24,654 nt of DNA from positions 1-24,654 of the forward strand of contig JAFDAE010000020.1 in the NCBI GenBank assembly GCA_019314005.1, written 5' to 3'. Shown here one piece after another: positions 1 through 9,689 of the stretch. Position 1 is the stretch's first letter. The number at the start of each line of letters is the position of its first letter. The notes below the pieces were generated by a model that saw nothing but the letters and a program-made list of their open reading frames with translations, was not told the DNA's origin and did not search any database. Both the position numbers and the translations under genes were made by a program. Origin of the DNA: Deltaproteobacteria bacterium. Lineage in GTDB: Bacteria; Desulfobacterota; Desulfobacteria; C00003060; C00003106.

Positions 1-50
1 GACAATAGGGACGGGGATAAAATTATAAATTTCTCTTAAAAAAATGGATT

Positions 51-96
51 AAAGGCTGTTGAAGGTTATTCTCTTTAGCAGCCTTTCTCTTTTTTT
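51..96 (+). terminator. Rho-independent terminator-like hairpin
   Basis: AAAGGCTG at 51-58 pairs perfectly with CAGCCTTT at 79-86. A 20-nt loop lies between them and a T-rich tract follows at 87-96. On the + strand it would end transcription of whatever lies to the left of the window. Its right edge lies just before the lon remnant. The AT-rich bases 1-50 look like the tail of a mobile element, but that is only an impression. Confidence 0.5.
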
Positions 97-279
97 AGTG
101 AATATGTCTATGTAAACAATACGTTGTTGGCAGCCCATCGAAGAGGAATAAAAACCCTCATCATACCAAAATGGAACAAAAAGGATCTGGACGATATCCC
201 CAAGAACGTTCTTAAGAGTCTCGATTTTCATTTCGTAGACCAGATGGGCGAAGTGATCAAGACGGCGTTTGGGGACTGA
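79..279 (+). pseudogene. lon: lon protease C-terminal remnant
   Basis: The + frame is open from 79 (after a TAG at 76-78) to a TGA at 277-279. From about 121 it translates as the very end of a bacterial Lon protease: LLAAHRRGIKTLIIP, then DLDDIPKNVL, then LDFHFVDQMGEV. These are the conserved last roughly 50 residues of the Ser-Lys protease domain. The AAA+ domain, the N domain and both catalytic residues are missing. The first roughly 14 open codons do not look like Lon, so homology starts abruptly, as expected at a breakpoint or insertion. No start codon or ribosome site precedes it. It ends 1 nt before the convergent UPF0173 stop. The minus-strand open frame over the same bases is taken as a shadow. 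The remnant identity is confident; whether a deletion or an insertion caused it is not. Confidence 0.75.
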
Positions 280-280
280 T

Positions 281-937
281 TCATATCCCTTTTGTCTCTC
301 CAGGCCTAAACACTTCTACCCGATAGCGGTCACCCACCAGATCCAGGAATTTTGTTTCATCATCTAAAACCGGAAATGTGCCGAAATGCATGGGAATGAC
401 AACCCTGGGCTGTACTAATTCTACAGCCTTGGCCGCCTGCTTTGCGTCCATCGTATATACAGAGCCGATGGGACAGAAAAAGATGGTTGGGTGGTACAAC
501 TCGGTTATCAGGGCCATGTCTCCGAACAGGCCGGTATCTCCGGCGTGATACAAGACTTCACTTCCAAAGGATATAATAAAACCACAGGGATTTGCGGTCC
601 CGCTATGAAATGCCTGTACAAAGGTTATTGGTATGCTATTCACGGTAACCGTACCGCCGATATTCCCTCCCACAGTTTGGCTCACTCCTGCCTCTTGCGC
701 ACTTAGATGCACCTCGTGCATGCCCACTATTGTTGCATTGTCCCGTTTCGCGATCCGGATCGCCTCATTTAGTCCATGGTCCGCGTGGGTATGGGTCACA
801 AGAATAACATCTATTTTCGGGATACCCTCTATCCCGTAAGGGGCCTTGGGATTTCCTTCGAGAAAAGGATCGATCAAGACGCGAGTCTCTTTCGCCTCCA
901 ACATAAATCCCGAATGTCCAAGCCAAGTAATCTTCAT
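281..937 (-). CDS. UPF0173 metal-dependent hydrolase (metallo-beta-lactamase fold)
   Basis: About 218 residues, the usual size of UPF0173 (YtkL-like) hydrolases. The start MKITWLGHSGF is chosen because this is the family's N-terminus and AAGGAG lies just upstream; an 11-residue upstream extension lacks support. The metal-binding signature THTHADH (HxHxDH) is seen near residue 50. Further conserved His/Asp motifs follow: AFHSGT, then YHAGDTG, then PMHFGTFP near the C-terminus. These fit a two-metal hydrolase site. There is no signal peptide, so it is probably cytosolic. The physiological substrate of the family is not known to me. It converges on the lon remnant with 1 nt between the stops. 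Upstream lies a short stretch identical in type to the arm of the palindromic repeats found elsewhere in the window. Confidence 0.9.
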   Translation of the reverse strand: MKITWLGHSGFMLEAKETRVLIDPFLEGNPKAPYGIEGIPKIDVILVTHTHADHGLNEAIRIAKRDNATIVGMHEVHLSAQEAGVSQTVGGNIGGTVTVNSIPITFVQAFHSGTANPCGFIISFGSEVLYHAGDTGLFGDMALITELYHPTIFFCPIGSVYTMDAKQAAKAVELVQPRVVIPMHFGTFPVLDDETKFLDLVGDRYRVEVFRPGETKGI

Positions 938-968
938 TTTGTTCTCCTTAGTAAAATGAAATACCAGC

Positions 969-991
969 AATGGCAGTTATGCAACGGTCTC
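969..991. repeat. Solitary terminal arm of the GAGACC palindromic element
   Basis: AATGGCAGTTATGCAA followed by cGGTCTC matches the right arm of the elements at 3439-3580 and 20524-20665 with a single change. The rest of that element is absent. A degenerate outward-facing partner, TGAGGCCTTTGAAAG, may begin at 1025 and run to about 1053. These pieces account for most of the UPF0173-kinase intergenic region. Confidence 0.55.
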
Positions 992-1088
992 ACATATATT
1001 ACATCAATACTGTTTCTATATCAATGAGGCCTTTGAAAGTTGCTATTTTTTGCTCAAGATCTGATTATTTACACCGATCACAAACATA

Positions 1089-2666
1089 ATGGCGGACAGG
1101 TTTGTTGGAGCGGACGTGAGCAACATCGGCAAGTATAAGATTATAGAGAAAATAGACGCGGGAGGTATGGCTACGGTCTACAGGGGGCTACAGATCTCCT
1201 TAAATCGGCCTGTTGCCATTAAGGTCCTCTATAAGAACCTGTCCGAGGAGCGTGAGCTTGTGGACCGCTTCAACCGGGAATCACTTATAATCGCCCGCCT
1301 TACCCACCCCAATATAATTCATGTTATCGACCGCGGATTAACTTCACAGGGGATGCCTTATTTCGTAATGGATCTTGTGGAGGGAACCGATCTCGCTCGG
1401 ATAATCAAGGAGGAAGGCTACGACACCAACCAAAAACTGGATGTAATTATCCAGGTGTGCAAAGCGCTCTCTTATGCCCACAAAAATGGAGTTATTCACA
1501 GGGATGTCAAGCCAGCCAATATTTTAATCGATTCTGAAAAAAACGCGTTGGTGTCTGATTTCAAGTCTCCTTCCGAGATCACTCCCACTATTTCGAAACC
1601 TCTCGAAGACGCGATCCTCAAGTGCCTGGAACCTGAGCCGGCAGATCGCTTCACATCCGCAGATGAAATAAAGGATCGCCTCTTGGAAACGCTCCAAGGC
1701 GCCCACCTCCAAGATGATCAGAAAAAGGAGGCCATCCAGGGTATTGCAACGATGGAGGATAGATTCGACCTCCTTGATGTTATAACGGAGCATCAATTCG
1801 GTGCGGTCTATCTCTTTAGACACAAGGTTAACGGGCAGTTGATGGTGGTCAAAAAATGCAAGGGCCCCGAAGACGGACTTAAGGAAGCAAAACTCCTCAC
1901 CACCTTAAAGCACAAAAACATAGTCAACATATATGGCGTATCCGGCAACAAGGGGCTTTTTATAATAGTTATGGAATATATCAGCGGGGGAAGCCTGAAG
2001 GAGAGATTGGTCAGGCCCCACTCATGGATAAAGGCTTTGAAAACAGCGAAAGATATATGTGAAGGACTCGCCTTTGCACACAAGAACAGAGTTGTCCACG
2101 GAAACCTTCGTCCAAGCAACATCCTGATCTCGGCATCAGGAGAAGTAAAAATCACAGATTTCGGACTCAATGAACATTATTCCCCCAACACCAGTGAGAC
2201 CAACTGGTACAACTTTTATGGCACGCCAAGGTCTAACCAAACCGATATCTTTTCTGCGGGGGTAATCTTCTATGAGATGCTCATAGGATTGCTGCCGGTT
2301 TGGAAAGAAGACGGATTCGTTCCCCATAAGCGCTTTAAATCCCTGCCTGCCGAGCTTCAGGCCATGATTTTCAAGATGATCGCCCGTGACCCCGAAAAGC
2401 GGTATGAGAATTTTGATGAAGTGCTTGCTCGTATCGATCATATGCTTGCGGCTCGTAGAAGGAAACCCTCCAAAAAAGTGGCAACAACAAAGAAAGCCCC
2501 TTCGCCACAGAAAGCCAAAAAGAAGGGGCTGAAGCAGTACTTCCCGGCTTTATTCCTTCTTGTTTTACTACTTATCGCTGCGTTAGCCTATCTTGACTCT
2601 ACCGGCAAAATCGACTATTATCTGGAGCACTTGGAAACAATTATTACGTTCTGGACCAATCGGTGA
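1089..2666 (+). CDS. Tandem Ser/Thr kinase-like membrane protein, both kinase domains degenerate
   Basis: 525 residues. Domain 1 (about 16-200) has a glycine loop (DAGGMATVYRG), the VAIK lysine and HRDVKPANIL with catalytic Asp. The sequence then goes straight from VSDF to KSPSEI at residue 158/159. The DFG glycine, activation segment, APE and helices F/G are missing, an in-frame gap of about 70-75 residues. It then resumes with a normal final C-lobe motif (EPADRFTSADEI). Domain 2 (about 225-455) has no proper glycine loop. It reads HGNLRPSNIL where HRDLKPxN is expected, so the catalytic Asp is replaced, but it keeps TDFG. Its GTP is followed directly by RSNQTDIFSAG, so the APE region is also shortened. 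A Lys-rich linker and one transmembrane helix (about 481-501) end the protein: cytosolic kinase part, short outside tail. The TGA stop is made by the first bases of a repeat element. Probably a pseudokinase or scaffold, or decaying. Confidence 0.8.
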   Translation: MADRFVGADVSNIGKYKIIEKIDAGGMATVYRGLQISLNRPVAIKVLYKNLSEERELVDRFNRESLIIARLTHPNIIHVIDRGLTSQGMPYFVMDLVEGTDLARIIKEEGYDTNQKLDVIIQVCKALSYAHKNGVIHRDVKPANILIDSEKNALVSDFKSPSEITPTISKPLEDAILKCLEPEPADRFTSADEIKDRLLETLQGAHLQDDQKKEAIQGIATMEDRFDLLDVITEHQFGAVYLFRHKVNGQLMVVKKCKGPEDGLKEAKLLTTLKHKNIVNIYGVSGNKGLFIIVMEYISGGSLKERLVRPHSWIKALKTAKDICEGLAFAHKNRVVHGNLRPSNILISASGEVKITDFGLNEHYSPNTSETNWYNFYGTPRSNQTDIFSAGVIFYEMLIGLLPVWKEDGFVPHKRFKSLPAELQAMIFKMIARDPEKRYENFDEVLARIDHMLAARRRKPSKKVATTKKAPSPQKAKKKGLKQYFPALFLLVLLLIAALAYLDSTGKIDYYLEHLETIITFWTNR

Positions 2667-3254
2667 GACCTTTGCATAACGCGACATTTTTTCGTCAGGC
2701 AAGAAAGGCGAAAACTTTAACCGGAGGAATACATTGGGTATTTTGAGGATAGCGCTGACGCTTCACTGCGTGCCAAAGTTTGAAGCCTGACTCGATTTGG
2801 TAGGGAGTGCCGCTTCTTGATCTGTGTGTTCTGATGCAGAGTCGGGCCTTATATCGTATCCATGATTAATAAGGATGTGTTTGAGCTTTGCGAGGTTGAT
2901 CTGCTCTTGATTGAATCGCAGCTTGACCATCCCTTCTTTGGGATGAATCTGAAACTTCCGGACACCGATAATTTTTGACAGAGTGGTTGCCAGGACGGTC
3001 CAATTCTTGTTTTCGGTTATCTCTTTTACCATGAGTTCTATCGTGGCAACCCTTTCCTCGTTGCCGAACCTCCCATAACGTGGCCATTTTATAGTATCTA
3101 TACGGTGCGGGGGGTTTAGCGAATTCAGAGGCGTTGGTTCTGGTTGTCTATATTTCAAGGTGTTGGTAGCTTCTGGATTTTTTCTTGCTTTTTCAAACAT
3201 ATGCTCTTCTTAGTAAGCGTCAGCGCTCATAATGTCGTGTTTTGTAGAGGTCTC
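2665..3254. mobile_element. Composite palindromic element (copy A) enclosing a small ORF
   Basis: The left end is GAGACCTTTGCATAACGCGA and runs through a core, CCGGAGG-AATAC...GTATT-TTGAGGA, that differs from the other copies at one loop base. The expected right half is then interrupted: AGCGCTGACGCTT (2751-2763) is inserted. The same 13 bases recur inverted at 3215-3227, close to the outer right end, which reads GTAGAGGTCTC. The right arm is of the left-arm type (it contains the CGACATT module in reverse complement). The structure therefore resembles two partial elements in opposite orientation flanking the ORF at 2763-3200. The left end overlaps the TGA stop of the kinase gene. No transposase is present. 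Confidence 0.65.
2763..3200 (-). CDS. HMA-like small protein inside the repeat element
   Basis: 145 residues, with ATG after a weak AAGAAGAG site. Residues about 65-118 (ATTLSKIIGVRKFQIHPKEG, then MVKLRFNQEQINLAKLKHIL, then GYDI) have the beta-alpha-beta-beta-alpha-beta pattern of heavy-metal-associated (HMA) domains. The CxxC metal ligands are absent, so metal binding is not supported. The first 50 residues are Pro/Asn/Arg-rich and probably disordered. The last 9 or so codons (SSQASNFGTQ) are encoded by the repeat itself, so the C-terminus was probably created by the insertion. A 13-bp inverted repeat bounds the gene. HMA-like is a fold guess from pattern only. It could be a cargo gene or a fragment of a larger metal-transport protein. 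Expression is uncertain. Confidence 0.5.
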   Translation of the reverse strand: MFEKARKNPEATNTLKYRQPEPTPLNSLNPPHRIDTIKWPRYGRFGNEERVATIELMVKEITENKNWTVLATTLSKIIGVRKFQIHPKEGMVKLRFNQEQINLAKLKHILINHGYDIRPDSASEHTDQEAALPTKSSQASNFGTQ

Positions 3255-3438
3255 ACTCTGTTGTTTTGTATGCTCAAACCTACAATAACTTGATTGTAGA
3301 GAAACAGTAGCTTGTATGGAAAAATGTCTTTATATTACAATAAGTAACATAGCAACAATACAGTTATTGTCTGTATGGTAAATTCTACATTAGTTCCGTA
3401 GTATAATCAAAACCTGTCTCTTTTTACAACGAGACCCT
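3255..3438. other. AT-rich intergenic stretch with small dyads
   Basis: No gene seen. CTACAAT (3280-3286) pairs with ATTGTAG (3293-3299), a 7-bp hairpin without a T-run. The end of the stretch carries GAGACCCTGAGACC, a doubled copy of the element terminus, just before copy B. It may be relic repeat DNA. Confidence 0.3.
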
Positions 3439-3580
3439 GAGACCTTTACAAAACGCGACATTTTTTTGTCAGGCAAGGAAGTCAAAAATTTTAACCGGAG
3501 GAATACATTGAGTATTTCGAGGATTAAAATTTGAAGCCTGACGCCGCATCACAAAAAAATAGCAGTTATGCAAAGGTCTC
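3439..3580 (+). repeat. Palindromic element, copy B (142 bp)
   Basis: Starts GAGACCTTTACAAAACGCGA and ends AGTTATGCAAAGGTCTC, so the termini are inverted repeats. The core is CCGGAGG (3495-3501), AATAC, a 5-nt loop, GTATT, then TCGAGGA. It is enclosed by AAAATTTTAA and TTAAAATTT. It lies between the kinase and enolase genes, which converge. It has no coding capacity. Confidence 0.85.
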
Positions 3581-3723
3581 CCTGCGCAAAACCGGTCCGA
3601 GATGAAGATGTCTTAATAGTTAACTACTCAAAAAAATGCAAAAAAGATGCCAAAATGCAGCGCAATTAAACAATACAAGCCAGCCCACGAATGGAGACCA
3701 GGTGAGTTCAAGAGAGGGGTTTT
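3581..3723. other. Intergenic stretch downstream of eno
   Basis: No gene seen. GGTCCGAGATGAAG at 3594 begins a 21-base stretch identical at 20 positions to a segment inside eno near 3859, about 265 bp away. A small local duplication or chance are both possible. Confidence 0.3.
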
Positions 3724-5892
<2,169 letters not shown>

Positions 5893-5896
<4 letters not shown>

Positions 5897-6255
5897 ACTC
5901 CCTGGGCCTTTTCGACAGCCTCTTCTTGTGTTTTGCATTCTATGCACAATGTGGTGACGGGCCTGGCCTTTAAACGTTTATCGGAGATCTCTTCACCACA
6001 TCTTTCACAGATTCCAAAAGTGTCGGCTTCGATCCGCGCCAACGCTTTCTTGATCTTTCCGATCAGCTTTCGTTCTCTGTCCCGTATGCGAAGCGTAAAA
6101 TTTCTGTCGGATTCGAGTGATGCTCGATCCGTTGGATCCGGAAAGTTTTCTTTTTGTCCCGTCATTCCGCTTACTGTTTTGGTGGCTTCGCCCAGAAGGC
6201 CTTCCAATTGATCTGTTAAAGAATTTTTGAAGTATTCCAAGTCCTTTTCATCCAT
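5893..6255 (-). CDS. dksA: DksA/TraR-type RNA polymerase-binding regulator
   Basis: 120 residues. The coiled-coil tip motif DPTDRAS is followed by RIRDRERKLIGKIKKAL. A four-cysteine zinc finger follows, CERC...CIEC, within GICERCGEEISDKRLKARP. This is the DksA layout: a coiled coil inserted in the RNA polymerase secondary channel and a zinc-stabilised globular part. DksA works with ppGpp to reset transcription in nutrient stress. The protein is shorter than E. coli DksA (151 residues) at the N-terminus, as in several related regulators, so a paralogous role cannot be excluded. The TGA overlaps the next start (ATGA). A dyad sits upstream at 6298-6313. Confidence 0.9.
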
Positions 6256-6297
6256 AATGACACCTGTATTTTTTTGTCTATAATATCACGTTTACAA

Positions 6298-6313
6298 TAA
6301 ACATGGATGTTTA
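6298..6313. promoter_or_regulatory. TAAACAT-GG-ATGTTTA dyad between dnaJ and the dksA-like gene
   Basis: Seven-base arms match perfectly around a 2-nt spacer, with a further partial half-site (GTTTAC) just to the left. It lies about 40 bp upstream of the dksA-like start and has no T-run, so an operator is more likely than a terminator. No regulator is known to me for it. Confidence 0.3.
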
Positions 6314-6359
6314 ACACAATCAAAATATACTGTAAAGAGTAAAAATTAGGACAAACCTG

Positions 6360-7460
6360 TTATTGTTTTCCACTAAAAAGCTTCTTAAGCTTGCTCGAAA
6401 ATTTTTTCGATTCCAGTTGAGCAAATTCTTTTAATAGAGATTCCTGTTTTTTGCTCAGGCTGGTTGGTGTTTTCATCCGTAACCTTATAAACTGATCTCC
6501 TTTTCCATAACCTCGCAGCGAAGGAATTCCCAATCCTTCAAACCTGAACACTTCATCAGCCTGCGTCCCTTTCGGAATTTCAAGGGTTCGTTGCCCCGAA
6601 AGTGTGGGAACTTCAACTGTAGTGCCAATGGCTGCATCCACAAAGGATATAGGGATTTCGCAAATGATATCTGTTCCCTCCCGCTTGAAAAAATCGTGTG
6701 GCCTTACATGTATCACAACATAAAGATCTCCGGGAGGACCGCCCTTCAGACCGCTTTCCCCCTCTTCTGTTAGGCGAAGCCTCGACCCCGTATCGACCCC
6801 GGCCGGCATCTTGACGATCACCGCTTTCTTATTTAGCACCCGGCCGGTACCGCGACAAGCATGGCAGGGGTCGGAAATAGACCGGCCTTCGCCCCGACAA
6901 TTCGGACAGGTAGTCCTGATACTGAAGAATCCTTGGGAACGTGTAATCTGCCCTGCGCCTTGACATACGGAACAGGTTTCATAAGATGTCCCCGGTTCAC
7001 AGCCAGTGCCGTCACATGTATGGCACTTTTCCTGTTTTTCAACTGTAATTTCGGTCTCAACACCAAAGGCTGCATCCAAAAAATCAATCTCGAGATCGTA
7101 TCGAAGGTCCGCTCCACGACGGGCCGAGGTCCTGGAAGCCCCACCCACTCCAAATCCAAAAAAATCCTCAAATATGTCACCAAAGCTGCTGAATATATCC
7201 TCAAAACCGCTGAAACCGCTGAAACCCGTCCCATTAAGTCCCTCATGACCATAACGATCATATATACTGCGTTTTTCCGTATCCTTAAGCACCTCATAAG
7301 CCTCTGCAGCCTCTTTAAATCTTCCCTCCGCCTCCTTGTCCCCCGGGTTACGATCCGGATGGTAGTTCATAGCCATTTTGCGGTATTGGGATTTTAGCGT
7401 TGCTTCGTCGGCATCTCTATCTACGCCGAGTATTTCATAATAGTCTCTCTTAGTAGTCAT
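6360..7460 (-). CDS. dnaJ: Chaperone DnaJ (Hsp40, type I)
   Basis: 366 residues. J domain at 1-70 with the HPD triad at 34-36, which stimulates DnaK ATPase. A Gly/Phe region ([12 protein letters not shown]) comes next. Four CxxCxGxG zinc repeats follow: [32 protein letters not shown]. Then come two C-terminal substrate-binding domains ([29 protein letters not shown]). All family features are present, so it should be functional. No dnaK or grpE is in the window. About 100 bp of AT-rich DNA separates it from the dksA-like gene downstream, so it may be a separate unit. Upstream is the small perfect hairpin at 7509-7546. Confidence 0.98.
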   Translation of the reverse strand: MTTKRDYYEILGVDRDADEATLKSQYRKMAMNYHPDRNPGDKEAEGRFKEAAEAYEVLKDTEKRSIYDRYGHEGLNGTGFSGFSGFEDIFSSFGDIFEDFFGFGVGGASRTSARRGADLRYDLEIDFLDAAFGVETEITVEKQEKCHTCDGTGCEPGTSYETCSVCQGAGQITRSQGFFSIRTTCPNCRGEGRSISDPCHACRGTGRVLNKKAVIVKMPAGVDTGSRLRLTEEGESGLKGGPPGDLYVVIHVRPHDFFKREGTDIICEIPISFVDAAIGTTVEVPTLSGQRTLEIPKGTQADEVFRFEGLGIPSLRGYGKGDQFIRLRMKTPTSLSKKQESLLKEFAQLESKKFSSKLKKLFSGKQ

Positions 7461-7508
7461 CAGTCTATACTGTTTCCTTTATTTTTTATTTTGACCCTGT
7501 GTTCATAC

Positions 7509-7546
7509 GAGAGCTTTGCACAACGCGACAGTTGTGCAAAGCTCTC
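7509..7546. repeat. Miniature perfect hairpin derived from the GAGACC element termini
   Basis: GAGAGCTTTGCACAAC (7509-7524) pairs perfectly with its inverse at 7531-7546, with loop GCGACA. Arm plus loop read like the outer left arm of the long elements (GAGACCTTTGCATAACGCGACA). The change at position 5 (C to G) and the TA to CA change are matched in the opposite arm. It lies between dnaJ and the DUF4340 gene and could stop transcription in that direction. Confidence 0.6.
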
Positions 7547-7578
7547 ATACGTGTCCAAGCTGCAATTAAGACACAATG

Positions 7579-8133
7579 TCAGTATTCACGCTGAGACACA
7601 AGGTTGCTTTTAGTGAGTTCATTACTATACTTATTTACAATGTTTTTTAGCCATGAATGAACCATGAGGATGCGAGGTTCCTGGTCTATACGCACATATA
7701 AAAAATTACCGGTAGGGCTCTTGGAACCTAACTGAATCGTTCGTTCTCTACCCAAGTTTTTTCCTTTCATAGCAATCAATATTGCTGGTTGTGCGAGACC
7801 AAAATCAGCCAACCTCCCTTCCTCAAGCGTTAATTCGCGCATCCAGCGTTCCGACACAAGTGCATTTATTATCGATTCAATGTCAGCCTTGTTCCCTTTA
7901 GCTCTAAACGGCTCTATTATAAACCAATCTTCTTGTTTTTTTTTAAATATGAGGATTATCTTAGAATTTTTTATACGCAAATCTTCTACATCTTCAGCTT
8001 TAAAGCTGAAAAGTTTTTTTGATTTATCGATCGTTTCCTTCTTTTTTTCCGTCCACTTGATCTCATAAAAATAGTAAAATGCACTTAACAGAGCAAATAT
8101 AAAGGCAAAAAATACCAACCTCTTTTGTATCAT
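7579..8133 (-). CDS. DUF4340 protein, short; last gene of Gld-like ABC operon
   Basis: 184 residues. It begins with a membrane anchor (residues 4-22, VFFAFIFALLSAFYYFYEI). A DUF4340-like domain follows: SKKLFSFKAEDVEDLRIKN, FIIEPFRAKGNKADIESIIN, LADFGLAQPAI, TIQLGSKSPTGNFLYVRID. Proteins of this family usually continue past the point where this one stops (around NKYSNELTKSNLVS), so a C-terminal truncation is possible. The start ATG overlaps the GldG-like stop as ATGA, which shows translational coupling. It is probably an envelope-facing accessory of the ABC system encoded upstream. The molecular role of DUF4340 is not established. The miniature repeat hairpin lies 32 bp beyond its stop. Confidence 0.75.
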   Translation of the reverse strand: MIQKRLVFFAFIFALLSAFYYFYEIKWTEKKKETIDKSKKLFSFKAEDVEDLRIKNSKIILIFKKKQEDWFIIEPFRAKGNKADIESIINALVSERWMRELTLEEGRLADFGLAQPAILIAMKGKNLGRERTIQLGSKSPTGNFLYVRIDQEPRILMVHSWLKNIVNKYSNELTKSNLVSQREY

Positions 8134-9689
8134 TTTATGACCTTGCGCCTGTAATGGAGCAAGACAACTCCTACAAGCAATATTGTAGAAGGCAAAAAAA
8201 CCGCGGAAAACCAGAAAATGTTTTTCCCTTCCATGGATGAAAGAAGCACTGGAGCAGACTTCTTAGATCTGGGACGAATTGTTATCAGGTTCTCTGCTCT
8301 TGAAAGCCAGCCGACTGTGTTCATAAAAAGATCCCGATTCCCGGAAAGATTCATGTAGCCGTTTGAAGCAAAGTCTGAATCTCCAAAAACAACAATAGAT
8401 GATGTCCTTGCCATATCATATTTTTTATTATTAGTCTTTTCTTCTGTCTCGGATTCAACCTCACAAACAACAGCGATTGAGATAGAGCCTTTTATATCCT
8501 TTTTCGGATCAAAAGAGACCCTGCCTTGGTTGAGTCCGTCAAGATCACTTTCTGTCCAACTCTGTTCGCCTGTAAAGGCGAGTTCGGTCACATGATTTTG
8601 TTTATCATCAAGGGAGGTGATCGACCGTACAAGAGGGAAAAAAGATGCCGTCTTTAAATCTTGCGTGATCGGATGATCTGCATATTTTGATACGATTGGC
8701 GTGAGATAATCCGCCCCCAAGACATTGCTTAACTTATCTATTATGATATCATTTCCCACCTTAACCCCATATGGCTTTAGAAACCGGGGCAATCCTGTTC
8801 TTGCTTCCGGATCAACAAGAACGATTATGTTTCCCGTCCCTTGTATAAACTCATTGAGCATTCTTTCCTCTTCTGCAAGAATCTCAGCATCAGGACCGGC
8901 GATTACAATAATCCCTGCATCTTTGGGAACTTGCCTGGATCGCATAAGGAGTAGATTATTTACATGGTAATTTTGCGCCTCTATTTCCTCCTTTACAGCG
9001 CTGTATCCCTCTCTTGAAATATCTTCTATAGATCTTTCTCCGTGCCCTGTAAGAAAGTATATTGTCTTTTTCTGCTCCCGCATTACCCGTAAAATAGCAT
9101 TGGTCAAATGTTCTTCAGATATATCATTAACCTTCTCATCTCTGTCATTGCTTTCTATAACGAATGTTTCATAATTTGTAATTTTAAAATGTTTTGCTTT
9201 TCCAGGACAACGGTCGGGGTCGACCAATTCAAAGGAAAAAAGTTTACAGTGGTAGGCATATTGGCCAAGAAGATCTTTGGCCTTTTCCCATCCAGATGAG
9301 GTTTCCTGCAAGAATGCGGTTACGTGGACGGAACATTCTATTTTTTTCAATATGTTTATACTCTGTTCGGTTAGGGTGTATCGTTTGTTTGACGTAAGAT
9401 CAAAACGTTTGTAATGCTTAGCCGAAAAGGCTTCAACAAGGACCAGGATTCCAAACAGGAGTAATACCATGAAGATAGCATTTGTCCTGTACCGGGTAGA
9501 CCGTTTCAGGAAATAGCTTCGAATCATTCCGAAGTTGCCTATTACATAAGCAATAATACAAGATGCGCCGACCAGCCATCCGATCCATAACCGGCTCAAG
9601 GCGAAGCTCATAGTATATGCCAAGGCAGAGGCTATCCACAGTAAAAGCCCCACGTATCCAAATGTATCAAACAGTTTTTTTCGACTCAT
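8130..9689 (-). CDS. GldG-like ABC auxiliary membrane protein
   Basis: 519 residues. Three predicted helices near the N-terminus (about 7-27, 31-52, 69-90) are followed by a large extracytoplasmic domain. That domain opens with RFDLTSNKRYTLTEQSINIL, the typical start of GldG/ABC_transp_aux domains, and contains IYFLTGHGERSIED and VLVDPEARTGLPRFLKPYGV. One final helix lies at about 492-512, before RRKVIK. It belongs with the permease and ATPase upstream. In Bacteroidetes gldA-F-G serve gliding; elsewhere homologues have unknown export or envelope roles, so motility is not implied. The ATG at 9689 overlaps the permease TGA (ATGA) and is preferred over a TTG 9 nt earlier. No truncation seen. Confidence 0.88.
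   Translation of the reverse strand: MSRKKLFDTFGYVGLLLWIASALAYTMSFALSRLWIGWLVGASCIIAYVIGNFGMIRSYFLKRSTRYRTNAIFMVLLLFGILVLVEAFSAKHYKRFDLTSNKRYTLTEQSINILKKIECSVHVTAFLQETSSGWEKAKDLLGQYAYHCKLFSFELVDPDRCPGKAKHFKITNYETFVIESNDRDEKVNDISEEHLTNAILRVMREQKKTIYFLTGHGERSIEDISREGYSAVKEEIEAQNYHVNNLLLMRSRQVPKDAGIIVIAGPDAEILAEEERMLNEFIQGTGNIIVLVDPEARTGLPRFLKPYGVKVGNDIIIDKLSNVLGADYLTPIVSKYADHPITQDLKTASFFPLVRSITSLDDKQNHVTELAFTGEQSWTESDLDGLNQGRVSFDPKKDIKGSISIAVVCEVESETEEKTNNKKYDMARTSSIVVFGDSDFASNGYMNLSGNRDLFMNTVGWLSRAENLITIRPRSKKSAPVLLSSMEGKNIFWFSAVFLPSTILLVGVVLLHYRRKVIK

Noticed and set aside
49..231. 60-codon minus-strand ORF
   Set aside because: It is antisense to a clear Lon C-terminus on the plus strand and has no family resemblance or ribosome site.
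6861..7397. 178-codon plus-strand ORF over dnaJ
   Set aside because: It is a shadow of the conserved DnaJ gene. Cys-rich zinc repeats in dnaJ leave long open frames on the other strand.
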